Source of the DNA: JBDSGC01 sp046594105
Lineage (GTDB): Bacteria; Acidobacteriota; Thermoanaerobaculia; Gp7-AA8
Direction: 5' to 3'
Assembly (NCBI GenBank): GCA_046594105.1
Contig: JBKJQB010000115.1
Span: 1-7,623 of the forward strand
Length of the DNA: 7,623 nt
This document shows positions 1-6,006 of the stretch, piece after piece (positions within the stretch are counted from its first letter, which is position 1; each line of letters starts with the position of its first letter). Below the pieces are notes generated by a model that was not told the DNA's origin, did no database searches, and saw only the letters and a program-made list of their open reading frames with translations. The translations under genes were made by a program, and so were the position numbers.

Positions 1-48
1 CCCCTCATCCGCCTTCGGCACCTTCTCCCCGCTGCGGCGGGGAGAAGG
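1..48. repeat. REP-like intergenic palindrome, cut by window edge
   Basis: Positions 21-32 (CCTTCTCCCCGC) and 37-48 (GCGGGGAGAAGG) are a perfect 12-bp inverted repeat around a TGCG loop. A small second hairpin, GCC-TTC-GGC, sits at 11-19, and the block begins with CCCCTCATCC. From memory, this word order (CTCATCCGCC, TTCGG, CACCTTCTCCCC, then its mirror) resembles dispersed intergenic repeats of G+C-rich bacterial genomes; I could not check that here. It lies 77 bp downstream of the stop of the minus-strand carbamoyltransferase, so its RNA hairpin could also protect or end that transcript. There is no T-tract on either side, which argues against an ordinary intrinsic terminator. The left boundary is not visible. 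Confidence 0.6.
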
Positions 49-125
49 ACTCTCGCTCATAGGACCTCGCCGGGCTTGTGTCATGAGAAGCGGCGCCGGT
101 GGGCGAAACGCGAAGGATCGCAGGA

Positions 126-1880
126 TTACGAGGCCGAAGCGCGCCGGATCATCAGGTCGCCCATGACCAGAAGGTCCATCTTCGTTCGCAGAAAGCAGTC
201 CAGTGCCTCGGCCGGAGTATTCACCACGGGCTCGTTCTCGTTGAACGAGGTATTGAGGACGAGCGGCACGCCGGTCCGATCGCGAAAGGCCTCGATCAGG
301 TGGTAGTAGCGCGCGTTCTGGCTCTCCGTCACCGACTGCAATCGGCCCGAGCCATTCACATGAGTCACCGCAGGGATCAACGCCCGCTTCTCCTCGCGAA
401 TCTGGTAGACCTGCAGCATGAAGGGCACGTCGTAGTCGGTCTCGAACCACTCCCCCACCGCATCGCGGAGCACCGACGGCGCGAACGGTCGAAAGGACTC
501 CCGGCGCTTGATCTTGTCGTTGAGGATGCTCTTCATGTCGGCGCGGCGGGGATCGCAGACGATGGAGCGATTCCCCAGAGCGCGCGGCCCCCATTCCATG
601 CGGCCCTGGAACCAGCCGACGACCTCCCCGGCCGCAATCTGCGCGGCGGTCTGCTCGCAGAGCTCCCGTTCCGAAGAAGGTTCGCTAATGGTGCAACCCG
701 CCTGTTGCAGGTCGGTCCGCCGCGCTTCGATGGCCGCATCGAGCTCCGCCCGGCTGTACTGCGGACCCCAGTAGGCGTGATCCATGACGAAGGACCGCGG
801 CCGCTTCATTTCCTGATTCCACACCCAGTACGCAGCGCCGATCGCCCCGCCTGCATCGCCCGCCGCGGCCTGGATGTACACGTCGCGAAACGGCGTGCGC
901 TCGAACAGAAGCCCATTGGCCACGCTGTTGTATCCGCATCCGCCGGCGATGCAGAGCCGCGGGTTGCCGGTTTCCTGGTGCAGCCGTCCGGCCAGCGCGA
1001 AGACGGCTTCTTCGAACATCGCCTGCATCGACGCCGCAAGATCCCGATGTCGCTGCTCCATCGGCTCGTCCGCGGCGCGCGGGGGGCCCAGCAGTTCCAC
1101 CAGCCGTTCTGAGTAGACCGGTCCGATGGCCGGAGCACCGCCGTGCCACACCATGTTCAATCCCGCCGAGTGATGCGTGAAGTAATCGAGGTTCAGACGG
1201 AACGTTCCATCGGTCTGCACGTGCAGAATGTGGCGCATCGCTTCCATGTGTGAGGGTTTTCCGTAGGGAGCCAGTCCCATCACTTTGTACTCGTCTCCGT
1301 AGTGGGGAAACCCGAGGTACTGAGTGAGCGCCGTGTAGAAAATGCCCAGCGAGTGAGGGAAGCCGATCTCGCCGAGGGTCTCGATCGTGTTGCCTGTGCC
1401 GGCGCCCCACATCGAGCTGACGAAATCGCCGAACCCGTCAATGGACAGCACCGCCGCATCGTCGAAGGGCGCCACAAAAAAAGCGGAGGCCAGATGAGCG
1501 CGGTGGTGCTCGACGTGATGCAACGCAGGCTTCAATTCCTGCACACCGAACTCCTCACGAATCTCGTCGCCCAGATCGCGAATCTTCGCGCGGTTTGCCA
1601 GGCGCCGCCGGATCGCTCCCGGCGACGGCCGGTTGGCCAGGAGGAAGCGAATCCGCTGGAACAGCCTTGCATTCGGATCGCGATTGACGGCGATGGCATC
1701 GAGGTCGTTGATCCCCACTCCCGCTTCGTCGAGACAGTACCGGATGGCCAGGGAAGGAAACCCGGCCCAGTGCTTGATCCGCCGGAAGCGCTCTTCCTCG
1801 GCCGCCGCGATGAGCTTTCCGTCGACCAGGACCGCCGCAGAGGCATCGGCGTGATGAGCATTGATTCCGAGGATGATCAT
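126..1880 (-). CDS. NodU/CmcH-family carbamoyltransferase
   Basis: 584 residues, the normal full length for the family that moves a carbamoyl group from carbamoyl phosphate (via carbamoyl-adenylate) to a sugar or antibiotic hydroxyl in the cytoplasm. The N-terminal Kae1/ASKHA-like domain shows MIILGINAHHADASAAVLV at the start, the metal-binding HxxxH as HHRAH (125-129), SIDGFGD (146-152), GDEYKVMGLAPYG (195-207), AGGCGYNSVANG (312-323) and AAAGDAGGAIGAA (338-350), whose D342 matches the third metal ligand. The C-terminal YrdC-like domain has GWFQGRMEWGPRALGNRS (422-439), RPFAPSVL (464-471), VTHVNGSGR (505-513) and VLNTSFNENEP (541-551). All key motifs are intact, so it is probably active. The ATG start gives the typical family N-terminus; upstream is GGAC followed by a C7 run, so no good Shine-Dalgarno is seen. 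It is divergent from the glycosyltransferase, and the context suggests a surface-glycan sugar as acceptor. The acceptor itself cannot be read from the sequence. Confidence 0.96.
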   Translation of the reverse strand: MIILGINAHHADASAAVLVDGKLIAAAEEERFRRIKHWAGFPSLAIRYCLDEAGVGINDLDAIAVNRDPNARLFQRIRFLLANRPSPGAIRRRLANRAKIRDLGDEIREEFGVQELKPALHHVEHHRAHLASAFFVAPFDDAAVLSIDGFGDFVSSMWGAGTGNTIETLGEIGFPHSLGIFYTALTQYLGFPHYGDEYKVMGLAPYGKPSHMEAMRHILHVQTDGTFRLNLDYFTHHSAGLNMVWHGGAPAIGPVYSERLVELLGPPRAADEPMEQRHRDLAASMQAMFEEAVFALAGRLHQETGNPRLCIAGGCGYNSVANGLLFERTPFRDVYIQAAAGDAGGAIGAAYWVWNQEMKRPRSFVMDHAYWGPQYSRAELDAAIEARRTDLQQAGCTISEPSSERELCEQTAAQIAAGEVVGWFQGRMEWGPRALGNRSIVCDPRRADMKSILNDKIKRRESFRPFAPSVLRDAVGEWFETDYDVPFMLQVYQIREEKRALIPAVTHVNGSGRLQSVTESQNARYYHLIEAFRDRTGVPLVLNTSFNENEPVVNTPAEALDCFLRTKMDLLVMGDLMIRRASAS

Positions 1881-1942
1881 GGGGGGGTCCGTTCAGATGG
1901 AGCAGCAAATGCAGGCCGGTAGTCGTTACCATCTAACCACGC
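1881..1942. promoter_or_regulatory. Divergent spacer between carbamoyltransferase and GT4 gene
   Basis: This 62-bp gap must carry the 5' signals of both divergent genes unless they are transcribed from within each other. It holds a G7 run (1881-1887) directly against the carbamoyltransferase start codon. It also has an imperfect inverted repeat, AGATGG (1895-1900) with CCATCT (1929-1934), extendable to GTT/AAC outside it if one base is bulged. No convincing -35/-10 pair is seen on either strand, and neither gene has a clear Shine-Dalgarno. Confidence 0.4.
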
Positions 1943-3109
1943 ATGCATGTGGTTTTCATCAACCGGTACTTCCATCCCGACCACTCGGCGACCAGCCAGA
2001 TGCTGAGCGACCTGGCGTTCCATCTGGCCGGCTGTGGATGGGATGTGGAGGTGATCACCAGCCGGCAGCGCTACGACGATGCACGTGCCACGCTGCCGGT
2101 GCGCGAACGCATCCGGGGCGTGCGCGTTCATCGTGTGTGGTCCACGCGCTTCGGCCGGAACTTTCTCCCCGGAAGAGCCATCGACTACCTGACCTTTTAT
2201 GCAGCGGCGTTCCTCGGGCTCCTCGCTGCGCTCACGAAATCCAGCGTCGCCGTGGCACTGACCGATCCGCCGTTGATCTCCGTGGTCGCCGCCCTGGCCA
2301 CACGGCTGCGGCGCGCCGCTCTCATCAACTGGACGCAGGATCTTTTTCCGGAAGTGGCCACGGCGATGGGCTTGCTGGCTCCGTGGCCGCTCCGCCCTCT
2401 CCGCGACTGGTCCCTGCGGGTGGCCCGCACCAATGTTGTCCTTGGCGAACGGATGGCGGAGCGGGTACGGGGCCTCCCTGTTTCGCAGGTAACTGTGCAG
2501 CCCAACTGGGCGCACGGCGATCTGCAGCCGATCCCCAGCGGCAGGAACGCGCTTCGCGCCCAGTGGTTCCCCTCCGAACCCTTCGTGGTGTCGTATTCCG
2601 GCAATCTCGGTCGCGCCCATGAGGTGGCCACGCTGGCGGGAGCCATCCACGAGCTTCGGGAGGATCGCCACATCGCTTTTCTTTTCGTAGGAGGAGGCGC
2701 GCAGCTGCCAGCGATTCGGAACGCCGTGGGCAACGTTCGATTTGAGCCCTATCAGCCGATGGAGCGGCTCAGCGAAAGCCTTTCCGCGGCGGATGTTCAT
2801 CTGGTGACGCTCCGCAGCGAGATGGAGGGGCTGATCGTTCCGAGCAAGATCTATGGCATCCTCGCGGTGGGGCGGCCGGTCCTGTTCGTGGGATCGACCG
2901 ATGGCGAAATCGCAAGGCTCATCGAGTCCATCGGATGTGGGGCGGTAGTTGCCGAAGGAGACGTTTCGGGACTGGCCTCGCGGATCCGCGAAATGGCCGC
3001 CCATCGTGTGGAAGTGACTGCAATGGGAGAGCGCGGCCGGAGAGAGTATGAGCGGCGGTTCGCACCAGAGGTGGCCTTGAGAAACTGGGAAACCCTTCTG
3101 CGTGGCTGA
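1943..3109 (+). CDS. GT4 glycosyltransferase, WcaI/WbuB-like
   Basis: 388 residues, full length for retaining GT-B fold glycosyltransferases of family GT4. These transfer a sugar from a nucleotide donor to a lipid-linked or glycan acceptor on the cytoplasmic face of the inner membrane. The N-terminal Rossmann domain starts with VVFINRYFHPDHSATSQMLSDLA (3-25, a typical opening of WcaI/WbuB-like enzymes) and carries LTDPPLISV (106-114) and NWTQDLFPEVATAMGLL (129-145). The donor-binding C-terminal domain shows VSYSGNLGRAHE (216-227), FLFVGGGAQ (246-254), and the E-GL-VPSK-Y segment EGLIVPSKIYGILAVGRP (295-312) followed by STDGEIARLI (318-327). The ATG is preceded by no clear Shine-Dalgarno. Its stop overlaps the next gene by 8 bp, so the two are probably co-translated. 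Sugar specificity is not deducible; WbuB-type enzymes often use N-acetylated 6-deoxyhexoses. Confidence 0.95.
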   Translation: MHVVFINRYFHPDHSATSQMLSDLAFHLAGCGWDVEVITSRQRYDDARATLPVRERIRGVRVHRVWSTRFGRNFLPGRAIDYLTFYAAAFLGLLAALTKSSVAVALTDPPLISVVAALATRLRRAALINWTQDLFPEVATAMGLLAPWPLRPLRDWSLRVARTNVVLGERMAERVRGLPVSQVTVQPNWAHGDLQPIPSGRNALRAQWFPSEPFVVSYSGNLGRAHEVATLAGAIHELREDRHIAFLFVGGGAQLPAIRNAVGNVRFEPYQPMERLSESLSAADVHLVTLRSEMEGLIVPSKIYGILAVGRPVLFVGSTDGEIARLIESIGCGAVVAEGDVSGLASRIREMAAHRVEVTAMGERGRREYERRFAPEVALRNWETLLRG

Positions 3110-4298
3110 GCGGAGGGGCACGCCCTGGATGCTTGCCGCCGTGCTGCTGACCCTCGGCGCAGCGGCGATCGAGCTCGGGATCCGCCCGCCAGGAAGCCAT
3201 CCGCCTCTACCTTCGACGGTGTCTGCGCTCTCCGCTCACATCGCATCCCATCCCACGGACTGGCTGGCTGCCTGCGCATTGACCGAGAAGGCCCTCGACG
3301 TCCCCTCAACCCATCGGATCGAGCTCTGGCATGCCGCGCATGCACACGCTCTCATGCTCGCGCCAAACCGCCCCGAGCCACAGGAGGCGTTCGTGCGGAG
3401 CGGTTTCTTCCACTGGAACGAGATCGACCCGGCGGATCGGAATGCAGTGCTTGCCGCAGTGGAGCCGATGCTGCGCGATCCTTCGAAATGGTTCGCGATG
3501 GCCGGCCCGATTTTCGATTTGACCGGCGACCTGGCGATGCTCAGAAGAGCCAGACCTCCAGGCGACGAACCAACTGTCGGCCTCCTCCACCTCGCGGCGA
3601 GCCGGGGTCGCTTCGAAGACTACCGCTCCCTTCGCCGCGAACAGTGGGAGAAACGACTGATTGATTTTAAGGCGCGCGCGACCACAGCAACCGGCAATGA
3701 GCTGATCCAGACCCTCCCTCAGCCACCCTATCGAAAAGACTCCGAACCATTGATTGCCGCTTTGTTGGATCAACTTCACGACCACCCGCTGGTCGAGGAT
3801 CCTCTCCGTCCGCAAGTCCTTGATGGAATCATCGAGTACGCCCTCCAACACAGCCTCGGCCCTCTTGACGGCCTGGAAGTCATCGCACGCAGGCCAGGCG
3901 CTGCGTCGCCATCGGCGCGCATGCGTCTGGCGAAGACGCTGGGGATTTCGCAGAGCGACCTGATGGAACCGATGCCGCCACCCTCCGCGACGGCGCCACC
4001 CTCCACGGCGTGGAAGGGTCTGTGTGGAACGCTGCTGTGCGAACGTGGGTGGCGCAAAATCACGAGCGGCCGCACCGTTTCGGTGAAGGTCGCTTCCGCG
4101 GAGGCGGATGAGGTGCCGCCCTACGTGGAAATCTATCTCGACGATGCTCTCGTATCGGAGGGCGAGGTTTCCGCTGCCCGCACGTTTGTGGTCGCGGCGA
4201 CTCCCGGGGTTCATCATCTGGAGTTGCTGCTGGCGAACCCTCGCACCCGGAATGGCGGGCGTCGCCAGGTGAGACTTCTCGCCGTGTCCACCCCCTGA
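3102..4298 (+). CDS. Membrane-anchored protein of unknown function, helical plus beta-rich domains
   Basis: 398 residues that I do not recognise as a named family. Residues 9-26 form one hydrophobic segment (MLAAVLLTLGAAAIELGI), a signal anchor or signal peptide, so the rest is probably periplasmic. Residues 40-285 are helix-rich and loosely TPR-like, with stretches such as WHAAHAHALMLAPNRPEP (76-93), FDLTGDLAMLRRA (138-150) and LAASRGRFEDYRSLR (164-178), but no canonical repeat. A Pro/Ser/Thr linker (290-302) leads to a beta-rich C-terminus with YVEIYLDDALV (341-351), HHLELLLANPRTRNGG (371-386), and two nearby cysteines, C308 and C313. That end looks like a carbohydrate-binding-type beta-sandwich (inference). 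The GTG start overlaps the glycosyltransferase by 8 bp (GGGA 11 bp upstream). The ATG at 3129, with GGAGG at 3112-3116, is an alternative that trims nine residues. A role as periplasmic EPS accessory is inferred from context. Confidence 0.8.
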   Translation: MAERRGTPWMLAAVLLTLGAAAIELGIRPPGSHPPLPSTVSALSAHIASHPTDWLAACALTEKALDVPSTHRIELWHAAHAHALMLAPNRPEPQEAFVRSGFFHWNEIDPADRNAVLAAVEPMLRDPSKWFAMAGPIFDLTGDLAMLRRARPPGDEPTVGLLHLAASRGRFEDYRSLRREQWEKRLIDFKARATTATGNELIQTLPQPPYRKDSEPLIAALLDQLHDHPLVEDPLRPQVLDGIIEYALQHSLGPLDGLEVIARRPGAASPSARMRLAKTLGISQSDLMEPMPPPSATAPPSTAWKGLCGTLLCERGWRKITSGRTVSVKVASAEADEVPPYVEIYLDDALVSEGEVSAARTFVVAATPGVHHLELLLANPRTRNGGRRQVRLLAVSTP

Positions 4299-4367
4299 TC
4301 ATCCTCCGCAAATCCAAGAAGGCGCGCCGGTCGCGCACGGCGCAGTCGGGAGCATTCGGCCAGGGCT
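4299..4367. other. Convergent gap with weak stem, no gene
   Basis: These 69 bp separate two convergent stop codons. The only structure noticed is GCGCCG (4324-4329) with CGGCGC (4338-4343), a 6-bp stem with an 8-nt loop and no T-tract on either side. It might act as a weak bidirectional transcription stop; the evidence is slight. Confidence 0.25.
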
Positions 4368-5882
4368 TCAGGTCTGTCCGGCCGGTGCTTCCGACGGTCC
4401 CCGCGCCAGGGCATCGCTCACAGGATGGACGGCTGCGTCTTCGACTGAATCCGAGGGCGAGCCTTCGATGCGTCGCCGCCGGGAGCTGGCGCCTGCCGCC
4501 ACCCCGACGATCGCTGCCAGCGTGGAGGGGTTGGCCGGGATGAAGAAATTGAAGTCGACCAGCGCATGGGTCATGGCCACTCCCAGACTGGCCAGTGCCG
4601 CCGTCCGGAAAGCCTGCCCCCGCCAGCTCCGGGAGTTGTTCCTTCGCAGGTCCCGGCCGAAGAACACACAGCCGGCGATCAAAGGAACCAATGCGGTCAC
4701 CAGGCCGACCGCGCCCATGGTCGCAGCGATCTCCGCGTAGTCGTTGTGAGCATGGTTGTAGAGCACCCGTCCTGGCTCCTGAACCATCGACACCACGTTC
4801 TCGAAGGTGTTGGCCCCGCTGCCAACGAGCGGAAACCTTGCCCACAGCTGCAGCGCGGATCGGATGGGAGCCTGCCTGCCACCGATTCCCAAAGACTGGT
4901 CCCCTGTGATTCTCCGGGCGAGCCCGTCCCGTCCGAACGTCAGGCCGGCCAGAGCGAGGAGCGCCGTCATCACCACGATCGCCAGCAACCGGAATGCAAT
5001 CCGTTTCCGCCCTGAGACGGTGAGCGCTGAGGTGAGGGCCACCCCACCGATGATGGCCATGACCGCTCCGCGCGACTGAGCGATCAGAACAGCTGTGCCA
5101 CATGCCAGTACCCCCAGCGTGCCGCACGTGAACAGCAAGAGACGCTTCTCGATCAGCGAGGCCACACGGCGGCCAAATGCGACTCCCGACGGAGAGGATT
5201 CATGCCACGCCAGCGCGGCGAGAAAGCAGGACATGGGCAGGATGATGGCCGTGTAGTGAGCGAAGTGGTTCGGATTCACAAAGGTTCCGGAGGCACGGCC
5301 GAACATCAGAGTGTTCTTCCAGCCCCAGATCGCAAATCTCTGGAGCGAGAGCTCGTGCATTGCATAGACCGCCTCGAATACCGCCATCGTGACCAGCAGA
5401 ATGGCGAAGGCCAGGCGGCGTGCCGCACCTCGCACGATCAGAAGCGCGGTCGTGAACGTGGCCAGATACGCGATCACCCGCAGCAGTTGGAGCAGCGTGT
5501 CGGAGGGATCCAGGGTCAAGGGATGCAGCGTGGCCGGGCTGACTCCGCCCAGCCGCGCGATGGCATCCGCTTCCAGCCGGATTCTCGCGGCTTCCGGTGA
5601 GATGGCACGCAACGAGATCGAGGGAAGCGGCAACAGCTCAAAGGCGATCACCGCGACCAACACCAGACCACCGGACAGCCACAGCGTCGTGGCACGCGAA
5701 TGGCGGCGACTGAAGGGACTGAGAAAGCGGATGGTGAGGGCAGCGGCGCACAGAAGGAGTGCCGGGACGATCAACCAGCGCTGCGCACCATCGCTGGCCG
5801 AGCCGAACGGAATTGGCAGCCAGGCCAGATAGGCGAAGAAGAGCGCGCAACAGGTTCCCTCCGCCCATGCCAGCAATGTCAC
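4368..5882 (-). CDS. O-antigen ligase/polymerase (WaaL/Wzy) family membrane protein
   Basis: 504 residues with about 11-12 hydrophobic segments (for example 10-28, 36-53, 68-86, 132-150, 156-174, 248-268, 297-315, 389-408, 446-463). Family marks are ASGTFVNPNHFAHY (197-210), QSRGA (269-273), VGSGANTFE (353-361), YNHAHNDYAEIAATMGAVGL (375-394) and DFNFFIPAN (443-451). The region 316-388 between membrane segments is the large periplasmic loop, where the family carries its functional H-NDY and nearby Arg residues. The C-terminal 40 residues are polar, possibly cytoplasmic. Members either ligate O-antigen to lipid A-core or polymerise undecaprenyl-linked repeat units; sequence alone does not separate the two. 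An EPS polymerase is favoured because an export protein is encoded nearby. Translation starts at a GTG (5880-5882), the only plausible in-frame start after an upstream TAG. It is divergent from the beta-barrel gene. Confidence 0.93.
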   Translation of the reverse strand: MTLLAWAEGTCCALFFAYLAWLPIPFGSASDGAQRWLIVPALLLCAAALTIRFLSPFSRRHSRATTLWLSGGLVLVAVIAFELLPLPSISLRAISPEAARIRLEADAIARLGGVSPATLHPLTLDPSDTLLQLLRVIAYLATFTTALLIVRGAARRLAFAILLVTMAVFEAVYAMHELSLQRFAIWGWKNTLMFGRASGTFVNPNHFAHYTAIILPMSCFLAALAWHESSPSGVAFGRRVASLIEKRLLLFTCGTLGVLACGTAVLIAQSRGAVMAIIGGVALTSALTVSGRKRIAFRLLAIVVMTALLALAGLTFGRDGLARRITGDQSLGIGGRQAPIRSALQLWARFPLVGSGANTFENVVSMVQEPGRVLYNHAHNDYAEIAATMGAVGLVTALVPLIAGCVFFGRDLRRNNSRSWRGQAFRTAALASLGVAMTHALVDFNFFIPANPSTLAAIVGVAAGASSRRRRIEGSPSDSVEDAAVHPVSDALARGPSEAPAGQT

Positions 5883-6006
5883 CTGCCCATTGTAGGGTCC
5901 CGGCTTCCCGAGAGACGACGCCGAACCACGCGTAGCCCCGTGCTACCATCGAGCGAAAGCATTTTCGTTCGAGGCGTTCACCGTGAGGGAGGGGGGGCCG
6001 GATTTG
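5883..6006. promoter_or_regulatory. Divergent control region of ligase and beta-barrel genes
   Basis: This spacer separates two divergent genes and should contain both promoters. Its main feature is the dyad at 5949-5972. Plus-strand ribosome-binding candidates are GAGG (5971-5974), 8 nt before a GTG at 5983, and GGAGG (5988-5992), 14 nt before the ATG at 6007. Both are followed or preceded by a G7 run at 5991-5997. No confident -35/-10 pair was found. Confidence 0.45.
5949..5972. promoter_or_regulatory. 24-bp inverted repeat, possible operator
   Basis: Left arm TCGAGCGAAA (5949-5958) and right arm TTTCGTTCGA (5963-5972) match in 9 of 10 positions around a central GCAT. Arms of this length with a 4-bp spacer, placed between divergent starts, suit the site of a dimeric regulator. 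In RNA the mismatch is a G-U pair, so a hairpin near the 5' end of the beta-barrel transcript is the alternative. The right arm overlaps the GAGG that would serve the GTG start at 5983. Confidence 0.5.

Noticed and set aside
21..48. 12-bp hairpin as an intrinsic terminator for the carbamoyltransferase
   Set aside because: No T-tract follows the stem in either direction, so it was described as a REP-like palindrome instead.
76..306. 76-codon plus-strand frame at the left edge
   Set aside because: Mostly antisense to the carbamoyltransferase C-terminus, Arg/Ser-rich, with no ribosome-binding site or motif.
99..1112. 337-codon plus-strand open frame antisense to the carbamoyltransferase
   Set aside because: Shadow of a motif-complete gene in G+C-rich DNA; its translation shows no domain, signal or family motif.
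2941..2951. GGCGGTAG, resembling the ops/JUMPstart element bound by RfaH
   Set aside because: It lies inside the GT4 coding sequence and encodes Gly-Ala-Val-Val of the C-terminal domain, not a leader; a chance match is likely.
1877..3121. 414-codon minus-strand open frame antisense to the GT4 gene
   Set aside because: The plus strand encodes a full set of GT4 motifs; the minus frame is low-complexity and His/Arg-rich without recognisable motifs.
3306..4217. 303-codon minus-strand open frame antisense to the unknown protein
   Set aside because: The plus frame has a membrane anchor, regular helix/strand patterns and coupling to the upstream gene; the minus frame looks like reverse translation of it.
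4060..5127. 355-codon minus-strand frame overlapping the ligase gene and the convergent gap
   Set aside because: It is an out-of-frame shadow of the ligase gene; the true frame has transmembrane segments and the H-NDY motif.
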